Source: SAR324 cluster bacterium (GTDB lineage: Bacteria; SAR324; NAC60-12). From it: a DNA stretch of 15,268 nt. The notes beneath the pieces are model-generated. The model searched no databases. It was not told the origin of the DNA and worked only from the letters and a program-made list of their open reading frames with translations. Location of the stretch: the NCBI GenBank assembly GCA_028822475.1, contig JAPKDT010000019.1, positions 1 to 15,268 of the forward strand, in the 5' to 3' direction. The translations under genes were made by a program, and so were the position numbers. The first letter of the stretch is position 1. Each line of letters opens with the position of its first letter. This document shows positions 1 through 6,061 of this stretch, one piece after another.

Positions 1-382
1 AAGCAAGACATGGACTTTCCGCATCCTCTAAATTACCCTGCCAGTACAAAACACTTGGTGGAGTCGATATTTGCTTTAAGCTCAAAGGGTATCCGGATGA
101 ATCAGGACAAAAAAGCCGGATTCCCGGAGTTTCACCAATGATTCGTTTTTCGATCAGGAAACTGTGTGTTTGAGTTGCCTTTGCAATCAGTCCGGCTAAT
201 TTTGCTGAGAGTTTGAACTTACTGACAAGCATTTCAGGTGGAGTTTTCAACAGTTCCTGCACACTGCCCAAATGCTCAATCAGTTCTCGTATCGTTTTGT
301 AACCAATTCCAGAAATTAAACTCAGGGCCAGCCACGACCATGCAGGATCGGAGTCAGTTGGTTGCAGATCATTTTCTGTCAT
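1..382 (-). CDS. dprA: DNA processing protein DprA, N-terminal part (cut by window edge)
   Basis: I translated this frame by hand from the ATG at 380-382; it stays open for 127 codons to the window edge, so only the N-terminal third is present. DprA binds incoming single-stranded DNA and loads RecA during natural transformation. The first ~75 residues look like the helical N-terminal domain (a GIGYKTIRELIEHLGS stretch, then KFKLSAKLAGLI). After them comes the hallmark entry into the Rossmann-like DprA domain, a YPLSLKQI segment followed by PPSVLYWQGNL. The start codon is 11 bp after the smpB stop and has an AGGA ribosome-binding site between the two, so it is probably translated from the smpB message. 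The nucleotide-binding core and C-terminus lie outside the window, so intactness cannot be judged. The identification rests on the YP...PP.VLY.G motif and is fairly sure. Confidence 0.85.
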   Translation of the reverse strand, partial: MTENDLQPTDSDPAWSWLALSLISGIGYKTIRELIEHLGSVQELLKTPPEMLVSKFKLSAKLAGLIAKATQTHSFLIEKRIIGETPGIRLFCPDSSGYPLSLKQISTPPSVLYWQGNLEDAESPCLA

Positions 383-393
383 CTTGTTCCTGA

Positions 394-849
394 TTAATCA
401 CGTTCGCTGAGAGTTCTTTCTACATCACGCTCTGCGTCTCGTTTTTTCATAGTTTGACGTTTATCATGCAGTTTTTTTCCGCGTCCTAATGCCAATTCCA
501 TTTTAATAATTCCTCCTTTTAAGTAAATTTTAAGCGGAATCATTGTAAGGCCCTGCTCTTTAACCTGTCCATACAGGCGGCGTATTTCAGAACGGTGAAG
601 CAACAGACGTCTCGGTCGGAGAGGGTCGTGATTATGGCGGTTGCCAAAATCGTATTGAGAAATATGAGCATTCAATAAATATACTTGTAAACTATCATCC
701 ACCCTGCAGTAACTTTCGGCGAGATTGATTTGACCTGCACGGATGCTTTTTACTTCTGTACCCTGTAAGACGATGCCGACTTCCATGGTTTTTTGTATTT
801 CATATTCGAACCGTGCTTTACGATTTTTGGCGAGCGTTTTGGATGACAT
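394..849 (-). CDS. smpB: SsrA-binding protein SmpB
   Basis: SmpB (151 residues, normal length) binds tmRNA and delivers it to stalled ribosomes in trans-translation. The sequence is typical along its whole length: the N-terminal KNRKARFEYEI, the beta-barrel core with GIVLQGTEVKSIR and NLAESYCRV, the central RRLLLHRSEI segment, and the basic C-terminal tail with GRGKKLHDKR. The tail is the part that enters the mRNA channel. There is no clear Shine-Dalgarno sequence before the ATG, but the N-terminus fits the family. It sits between cca and dprA on the same strand, 81 bp after cca and 11 bp before dprA, and has its own promoter candidate at 895-923. The tmRNA gene (ssrA) often lies near smpB, but I do not find it in this window. 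Confidence 0.97.
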   Translation of the reverse strand: MSSKTLAKNRKARFEYEIQKTMEVGIVLQGTEVKSIRAGQINLAESYCRVDDSLQVYLLNAHISQYDFGNRHNHDPLRPRRLLLHRSEIRRLYGQVKEQGLTMIPLKIYLKGGIIKMELALGRGKKLHDKRQTMKKRDAERDVERTLSERD

Positions 850-894
850 GTTTTTGAATATAGTTAGTAAAAAAATACTTTGAATATTACTTGG

Positions 895-923
895 ATTATA
901 ACGATTCCGTCAGGAATGAGCAA
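895..923 (-). promoter_or_regulatory. Candidate sigma-70 promoter for smpB-dprA
   Basis: Read on the minus strand, there is a perfect -10 hexamer TATAAT (895-900) and a 17-bp spacer back to a weak -35, TTGCTC (918-923). Transcription would begin about 40 bp upstream of the smpB ATG. The spacer contains a small inverted repeat (ATTCC, 4-nt loop, GGAAT) that could be a partial hairpin at the cca end, but no T-run follows it. This is called by pattern only. Confidence 0.45.
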
Positions 924-930
924 GAGCTGA

Positions 931-2307
931 CTAATTTGAAAGGTAAGACTTTGCCCAGGAAATTGCCGCGTCTTCTTTTTGAAAATCTCCATTGAGCTGG
1001 CTTTCAAATGCCTGTTTTAAAATAAGACCAATTTCAGGTCCGGGTGTCATGCCGAGGGCTAAGAGGTGTCTGCCAAGGAGCAACGGACGAGGCGCTTCGT
1101 CACGCACGTTCATGCGTTCTGCTTCATCCAAAAGCCAGTCTCCTGCTTCAAAATGTGTTCGCTCATCCTCAGCGAGTGTCCTGCCAAAATAATCTGCCCT
1201 AGCCAATAAAACCAACTCAGGTATGCGGACACGTAAGGCGAGTCTCCGGATTGTTCCGGAATTAATCCGCTCACGTTCCTTAAAAAGCTGTACTGGCCGA
1301 AGGTGTTCTTTGACGAGAGTTGTAACTTGTTCAATTAAAATTCTATCATCAGTCATTCTGCGTAAAAACTTCTCAGTTGGTACGACACCCTTGATATCAT
1401 GAGCAGGACTGCGCCAGCGTCCACGCAAGAATTCAGTAGTCAGCGGTTTACCAAAATCATGACAAAGCGCGCTGAACATTAATTCCAAATCCTGTTTTTC
1501 ATCACCTTTTCTTAACTGTGCCGCCTCGTCCATTACAAGTAGAGTGTGAATCCAGACATCACCTTCCGGATGCCATTCCGGATCCTGCGGCACTCCAATG
1601 AGAGCTTTTAGCTCCGGAAAATACGCTAAGATTCCGAGCTTTTTGGCTGCTTCCAAACCTATGGAAGGGCGTTTTGCTTTTAAAAACAACTTCCGGAACT
1701 CTTCGAAAATCCGTTCCTTTGATAATTCAGTAAGGTCTAAGTGGTTGCAAAGTTCTACTGTTTCAGCAGCAATTTCAAATTCAAGACGTGCGGAGAACTG
1801 CATTGCCCTTAAAACCCGTAACGGATCTTCGGCAAATGAGGGGCCGATATGCCTCAGTACTTTGTGCTTTAAGTCACCTAAACCATCAAAAGGATCCAGC
1901 ACTTCCTTTGTTAATAAATCATAACCGATACTGTTGACAGTGAAGTCACGACGTGAAGCGGCTTTTTGGTAACTCATTGAGGAGTCAGTTGTTACCAGAA
2001 ATCCACGGTGACCTTTTCCGGACTTGCTTTCGGATCTGGGTAGACTAAAATCATATTCTGCACTTGAAGTTTTAAGCTTCAGCACGCCAAAACTTTTTCC
2101 TACTGCATGAAGATGTCCAAATTTTCCGAGCACTGATTCAAGAATTTCCGGACTAATTCCGTAAATTTCCACATCAATGTCTTTGGAAAATTTTCTACCC
2201 ATGAAGTGGTCCCGCACAGCACCGCCGACGAGAAGGCTCCGACCATTGGACTTCGCAACTGCTTTTGCGATTTTAATTAGTTCAGGTGGAACAGGCAGGG
2301 GGGGCAT
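931..2307 (-). CDS. cca: CCA-adding tRNA nucleotidyltransferase with HD domain
   Basis: The enzyme (458 residues) adds or repairs the 3'-CCA end of tRNAs using CTP and ATP. The N-terminal nucleotidyltransferase domain of the class II poly(A) polymerase/CCA superfamily shows LLVGGAVRD (residues 25-33) and the metal-binding pair D43/D45 in KDIDVE. It also shows RRDFTVNSIGYD (119-130) and the DPFDGLGDL to EDPLRVLRAMQFSARL neck region (138-174). A C-terminal HD phosphohydrolase domain follows, with H254 and the H283-D284 pair in ALCHDFGKP. That architecture resembles the multifunctional enzyme of gammaproteobacteria. Poly(A) polymerase is a related alternative, but the fused HD domain and overall layout favour CCA addition. 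The start codon lies before MPPLPVPPELIK and has no strong ribosome-binding site. The gene is 98 bp downstream of uxs and 81 bp upstream of smpB, all on one strand. Confidence 0.92.
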   Translation of the reverse strand: MPPLPVPPELIKIAKAVAKSNGRSLLVGGAVRDHFMGRKFSKDIDVEIYGISPEILESVLGKFGHLHAVGKSFGVLKLKTSSAEYDFSLPRSESKSGKGHRGFLVTTDSSMSYQKAASRRDFTVNSIGYDLLTKEVLDPFDGLGDLKHKVLRHIGPSFAEDPLRVLRAMQFSARLEFEIAAETVELCNHLDLTELSKERIFEEFRKLFLKAKRPSIGLEAAKKLGILAYFPELKALIGVPQDPEWHPEGDVWIHTLLVMDEAAQLRKGDEKQDLELMFSALCHDFGKPLTTEFLRGRWRSPAHDIKGVVPTEKFLRRMTDDRILIEQVTTLVKEHLRPVQLFKERERINSGTIRRLALRVRIPELVLLARADYFGRTLAEDERTHFEAGDWLLDEAERMNVRDEAPRPLLLGRHLLALGMTPGPEIGLILKQAFESQLNGDFQKEDAAISWAKSYLSN

Positions 2308-2405
2308 GCAGGTTCTCGGGGATTGAAATTAAAGTTTGTCAGCACCTTCTGCAAAAATAAAAAAATCACAAAAGAAGGCAGCAAAAATTTTGTTAATAGT
2401 ACTTT

Positions 2406-3344
2406 TCAAGCACGTTTCAAAAGTTCATCAAAATAATCTATGGTTGGACGCAGACCTTCTTCAAGTGTTATAACAGGCTCCCAATTTAGCCGTTCTTTGG
2501 CCAGCGTAATATCCGGCCTACGGCGTCCAGGATCGTCAGGCCGTGCTGCAGTTTTAATCAGTTTGGAACTTGAGTTTGTCATTTTGAGGACTTTTTCCGC
2601 TAACTCAATCATGGTAAATTCACCGGGGTTTCCTGTGTTCACCGGGCCGGTAAAATCTTCTGTCTGCATCATGCGGTACATTGCATCCACCAATTCTGTG
2701 ACGTAGCAAAAACTACGGCTCTGCAGTCCGTCTCCGTGAATTGTGATAGGCTCACCCTTAAGTGCTGCAACAATAAAATTGCTGATAACCCTGCCGTCCT
2801 CCGGATGCATTCTTGGACCGTAAGTGTTAAAGATTCGAATAATTTTTACATCAACCTGACTTTGGCGATGGTAGTCCATCATTAAAGTTTCCACCAAACG
2901 TTTGCCTTCATCATAACAACTTCGCAAACCAACAGGATTGACATTACCAAAATAACTTTCAGGTTGGGGATGTACTTGCGGATCTCCGTAAACTTCAGAA
3001 GTGGAGGCTTGTAAAATACGCGCGTTAAGACGTTTTGCGAGACCCAGCATGTTAAGAGCACCCATAACATTGGTTTTTGCGGTTTTTATCGGATTGTACT
3101 GATAATGAACCGGAGAAGCCGGGCAGGCCAGATTGAAAATCCAGTCCACTTCCAATAGCACAGGCTCCACGATATCATGACGTATCAATTCAAAATTGGG
3201 ATTGCTTTCAAGCTGCCGTAAATTCGTTTTGCTGCCTGTAAAAAAATTATCAATTGCAATAACTTCGTGACCTTCATCAATCAGGCGGTCACAAAGGAAA
3301 GATCCAACAAAACCTGCACCTCCAGTAACAAGTACTTTCTTCAT
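2406..3344 (-). CDS. uxs: UDP-glucuronate decarboxylase (UDP-xylose synthase)
   Basis: This extended short-chain dehydrogenase (312 residues, normal for bacterial UXS) converts UDP-glucuronate to UDP-xylose and CO2 in the cytoplasm. The precursor is used for polysaccharides or for other pentose sugars. The NAD-binding G8xxG11xxG14 motif is in VTGGAGFVG and is followed by AIDNFFTGSKTNL. The family signature NLACPASPVHYQ is at 71-82. The catalytic region has STSEVYGD (114-121) and a Y144xxxK148 pair in SCYDEGK. IRIFNTYGPRM (169-179) and ARPDDPGRRRPDI (267-279) are further UXS hallmarks that separate it from UDP-glucose epimerases. The gene has its own promoter candidate and is transcribed away from recA. 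No other sugar-nucleotide or glycosyltransferase gene adjoins it, so the end product cannot be inferred from context. Confidence 0.93.
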   Translation of the reverse strand: MKKVLVTGGAGFVGSFLCDRLIDEGHEVIAIDNFFTGSKTNLRQLESNPNFELIRHDIVEPVLLEVDWIFNLACPASPVHYQYNPIKTAKTNVMGALNMLGLAKRLNARILQASTSEVYGDPQVHPQPESYFGNVNPVGLRSCYDEGKRLVETLMMDYHRQSQVDVKIIRIFNTYGPRMHPEDGRVISNFIVAALKGEPITIHGDGLQSRSFCYVTELVDAMYRMMQTEDFTGPVNTGNPGEFTMIELAEKVLKMTNSSSKLIKTAARPDDPGRRRPDITLAKERLNWEPVITLEEGLRPTIDYFDELLKRA

Positions 3345-3382
3345 TTAAAAAATCTCGGTTAATCGTGAAAAAGAATATTAAC

Positions 3383-3412
3383 ATTATAGCCAGATAAGCT
3401 TCTAAGGTTCAA
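3383..3412 (-). promoter_or_regulatory. Candidate sigma-70 promoter for uxs
   Basis: On the minus strand there is a perfect TATAAT at -10 (3383-3388), an 18-bp spacer, and TTGAAC at -35 (3407-3412, four of six consensus positions). The predicted transcript would start about 30-35 bp upstream of the uxs ATG at 3344. It is the best-looking promoter on the minus strand of this spacer, but it is a pattern match only. Confidence 0.55.
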
Positions 3413-3664
3413 GGTAGACCGCAGTTTGTCAGCTTCAGACAACTCTAATGAAAGTCATGCTAATAGCTGATAAAGTGTCTTCAAGAATAATACGAATGAG
3501 CATATATTACTAATATTATTGCAATATATTTATTTTCGAAATGACAAAAAGAGAATTAATTACTTCTCAGCTTTATCACAATAATTAACCAGGGCTGATC
3601 AGTCAAGGACGGGATTGCAGTTGCCAGAAAATTACCGTACTTTTGCTCCAAATTGAATATAGCA

Positions 3665-3693
3665 TTGCGACTTCAGCACAGTCTGATTATTAT
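3665..3693 (+). promoter_or_regulatory. Candidate recA promoter
   Basis: TTGCGA (3665-3670, four of six -35 positions) is separated by exactly 17 bp from TATTAT (3688-3693, five of six -10 positions). Transcription would begin near 3700, so the LexA box at 3707-3722 would sit just downstream of the start point, where repressor could block initiation or promoter clearance. The leader would then be about 170 nt long. The spacing relative to the box is what makes this candidate credible. Confidence 0.5.
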
Positions 3694-3706
3694 TTACAGA
3701 TTAAAC

Positions 3707-3722
3707 CTGTCTAAATATACAG
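3707..3722. promoter_or_regulatory. LexA (SOS) operator upstream of recA
   Basis: CTGTCTAAATATACAG has the exact CTG-N10-CAG layout of the LexA operator of E. coli and many other proteobacteria. The CTGT/ACAG ends are perfect, and the palindrome extends one pair on each side (CCTGT/ACAGG, 3706-3723). It lies 147 bp before the recA ATG and immediately downstream of the promoter candidate. This is the expected target class for LexA, since recA is itself an SOS gene. I found no second copy elsewhere in the window. Confidence 0.85.
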
Positions 3723-3869
3723 GGATAAATACTTTTCATGAGTAGTGTCCGGAGGCGTTTTTAAGTTCAACTTGTAACCCCAGTACTTCTCAAGGACTGA
3801 TCCTGAATAATCAAACATTAAGTCAGTTAAAACTGGGCAAATATTATTATTTATATTTAAGGAGAAATT

Positions 3870-4907
3870 ATGTTGACTGAAGAAAGACAAAAAGATTTGG
3901 ATACCGCAATTTCGCAAATTGAACGCCAGTATGGTAAAGGTTCAATTATGAAAATGGACGGTTCGACAGTGGTTCAGTTTCCTGCGGTCAGCGCTGGAAA
4001 TTTAGCCCTGGACATTGCTCTTGGAATTGGAGGTTTGCCGCGAGGACGGATCGTTGAAATATACGGTCCAGAAGCATCCGGTAAAACAACCTTAGCCTTG
4101 TGTGCAATTGCGGAAATTCAGAAAATAGGTGGTGTAGCCGCGTTCATAGACGCAGAGCATGCATTTGACCGAAATAACGCCAAAACACTGGGTGTTCAGA
4201 TTGAAGATCTTCTTCTGGCTCAACCTGATTACGGAGAACAGGGTTTGGAAATCGCGGAGCAGCTTGTCCGCGTCGGTAAAGTGGATATGGTTGTTATTGA
4301 CTCTGTGGCAGCGCTTGTTCCTAAAAACGAATTGGAAGGAGACATGGGTGATTCACATATGGGATTGCATGCACGCCTGATGTCACAAGCCCTCCGTAAA
4401 TTGTCAGGAGTGATCTCAAAGTCCAACACAATTTTCATTTTTATCAACCAGCTTCGTTCAAAAATTGGTGTGGTTTTTGGAAATCCGGAAACAACCACAG
4501 GCGGTAATGCACTTAAATTTTACTCCACTGTACGCCTTGATGTTCGACGTGCGAGTCAGATTAAGAGCGGAGACGAAGTAAAAGGTCACAGAATGAAAAT
4601 CAAAGTTGCAAAAAATAAATTGGCTCCACCGTTTCGTATTGCCGAAGTTGATTTAATCTATGGGGTTGGAATATCCAAAATTGGTGTCCTGCTTGATTTA
4701 GCCGTGAATGCGGAAATTGTGCAAAAAAGTGGGACCTGGTTCTCCTACGAAAAAGAGAGGTTAGGTCAGGGGCGTGATAACTCCATCAATTTTTTGGAAG
4801 AAAACCCGGAAATTGCTGAAACCATCAACCTTAAAGTACGCGCTTTGCACAATCTTGATCCTGCGCAGAATAGTCAGCCAGTGGAAGAAACTGCTGATGA
4901 GGAATGA
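3870..4907 (+). CDS. recA: Recombinase RecA
   Basis: RecA (345 residues) forms ATP-dependent filaments on single-stranded DNA, drives strand exchange, and activates LexA self-cleavage in the SOS response. All core elements are present: the N-terminal IERQYGKGSIMKM, and Walker A GPEASGKTT (66-74). IDAEHAFD (93-100) and the Walker B strand MVVIDSVAAL (140-149) follow. The L1 region is EGDMGDSHMGLHARLMSQ, and the L2 loop runs INQLRSKIGVVFGNPETTTGGNALKF in full (around 192-217). The C-terminal tail is short and acidic, ending TADEE. The start has a strong AGGAG seven bases upstream. The upstream LexA box indicates DNA-damage induction. The stop codon overlaps the next start as ATGA, so mnmH, rather than the frequent neighbour recX, is translationally coupled to it. 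Confidence 0.99.
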   Translation: MLTEERQKDLDTAISQIERQYGKGSIMKMDGSTVVQFPAVSAGNLALDIALGIGGLPRGRIVEIYGPEASGKTTLALCAIAEIQKIGGVAAFIDAEHAFDRNNAKTLGVQIEDLLLAQPDYGEQGLEIAEQLVRVGKVDMVVIDSVAALVPKNELEGDMGDSHMGLHARLMSQALRKLSGVISKSNTIFIFINQLRSKIGVVFGNPETTTGGNALKFYSTVRLDVRRASQIKSGDEVKGHRMKIKVAKNKLAPPFRIAEVDLIYGVGISKIGVLLDLAVNAEIVQKSGTWFSYEKERLGQGRDNSINFLEENPEIAETINLKVRALHNLDPAQNSQPVEETADEE

Positions 4908-6016
4908 TTGATAACGACTCTTTGACAGCTCAGGCAAAGCCGTTTTCCAAAAGAATGGAGGACTTTCTCAAAGGCGGCTTTCCTGCATTATCAGTGGAGG
5001 AAGCTCTTGCAGAGAGCATGCTTTTGCTGGATGTACGGACTGCTGAGGAGTTTGCAAAAGGCAGTATTCCCGGTGCCAGGAGTTTTCCGCTTTTTGATGA
5101 TTTGGAACGTGCGGAAATTGGTACAATCTACAAACAAGTTGGTCGGGATGCCGCCGTTGTGAAAGGACTGGAGTTTTTTGAACCGAGACTTCAGCAGTTT
5201 TTATTAACGCTTTCTGCAATAAAATCTCAGCAACTTGTTGTATATTGCGCCCGTGGCGGGATGAGATCTGCTTCGGTGGTCAGGCTGCTGCAGGAAAACG
5301 GATTCAGTGTTTCTCAAATGCAAGGAGGTTATAAATATTATCGGCAATTTGTTCTGAGGCAACTTGAAAATCCAGTTCCCCCGCTCATTGTGCTGCATGG
5401 AAAGACTGGTGTTGGAAAGACATTACTCCTAGAAAAACTTCCGGATCATTTGGACCTGGAAGGTCTGGCGCAACACCGCAGCTCCCTGTTTGGCGCTATT
5501 CACAAAATTCCCCGGACTCAGAAAGATTTTGAAGCGCTGCTGGTTCAAAAATTGAGTGAACTGCCTGAGGATCTTTTTCTTTTTGTTGAAGGCGAAAGCC
5601 GAAAAGTTGGACAGGTTTTTATTCCGCAGACTTTTGCAAATGCGATGAAGAGTGGAAAGCTGGTGCTACTGAGTGCTGAATTGGAAACCAGAATCAGCCG
5701 TATAGTTGAAGAGTATAATATTTGTGATGCACAGAGTATTCAGCAAATTGACTCAATTTTGCAATCACTGAAAGTGGCACTCGGCAAAGTTAAAGTCGAA
5801 CAATTACGGCTGTGGCTGAAACAAGGTGAAATAGAAAACATTGTGCACATGCTTTTAGTAGACTACTATGACCCACGTTACCAGCATGCAATGAGCGGCT
5901 ATGACTTTGTACTGGAACTTTCTGCGGAAGACTTGAGTCAGGCCGCCGAGGAACTGATTACTTTTCGTAATCAAATGATTGAGAGCTATTGTCAACAATC
6001 TGTCAGCAATGGATGA
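4904..6016 (+). CDS. mnmH: tRNA 2-selenouridine synthase MnmH (SelU)
   Basis: MnmH replaces the sulfur of 2-thiouridine at the wobble position (U34) of certain tRNAs with selenium from selenophosphate, through a geranylated intermediate. The protein (370 residues, normal size) has an N-terminal rhodanese domain: LLDVRTAEEFAKGSIPGA at 41-58, and the catalytic loop YCARGGMRS with C115. The C-terminal P-loop domain has Walker A GKTGVGKT (166-173) and the family-specific DLEGLAQHRSSLFGA (184-198). It also has VEGESRKVGQVFIP (228-241) and VDYYDPRYQH (319-328). The ATG lies inside the recA stop (ATGA, 4904-4907), which indicates translational coupling and probably shared SOS control. Its presence implies a selenophosphate synthetase (SelD) elsewhere in the genome; none is in this window. 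Confidence 0.95.
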   Translation: MIDNDSLTAQAKPFSKRMEDFLKGGFPALSVEEALAESMLLLDVRTAEEFAKGSIPGARSFPLFDDLERAEIGTIYKQVGRDAAVVKGLEFFEPRLQQFLLTLSAIKSQQLVVYCARGGMRSASVVRLLQENGFSVSQMQGGYKYYRQFVLRQLENPVPPLIVLHGKTGVGKTLLLEKLPDHLDLEGLAQHRSSLFGAIHKIPRTQKDFEALLVQKLSELPEDLFLFVEGESRKVGQVFIPQTFANAMKSGKLVLLSAELETRISRIVEEYNICDAQSIQQIDSILQSLKVALGKVKVEQLRLWLKQGEIENIVHMLLVDYYDPRYQHAMSGYDFVLELSAEDLSQAAEELITFRNQMIESYCQQSVSNG

Positions 6017-6061
6017 CTGAAAGCCATATAAATAATTTTTATTATTAATAATTTTCTGAAA

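Larger units (their letters stand above)
3345..3869. other. Divergent intergenic region between uxs and recA
   Basis: This 525-bp AT-rich spacer separates two divergently transcribed genes. It holds the uxs promoter candidate near its left end, and a recA promoter candidate with a LexA box 147-205 bp before recA. A strong AGGAG ribosome-binding site lies just before the recA ATG. The middle part (about 3430-3650) contains only weak AT-rich inverted repeats, such as ATATATT (3502-3508) against AATATAT (3523-3529), and a short TTGTC/GACAA hairpin near 3426-3442. I see no tRNA, no credible small gene and no terminator with a T-run. Confidence 0.7.

Noticed and set aside
2345..2378. CCTTCT/AGAAGG inverted repeat between uxs and cca as a possible terminator.
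   Set aside because: The stem is six pairs with a 22-nt loop, and there is no T-run after it in the minus-strand direction.
2333..3433. The 11-mer AGTTTGTCAGC occurs in the gaps on both sides of uxs (2333-2343 and 3423-3433), like direct repeats around an inserted gene.
   Set aside because: Dozens of 11-mer pairs are expected by chance in 15 kb, the match does not extend, and uxs shows no mobile-element features.
3711..3917. Minus-strand 68-codon frame across the recA leader and start.
   Set aside because: It overlaps the LexA box and the well-supported recA start, has no recognisable protein features, and is best explained as a chance frame in AT-rich DNA.
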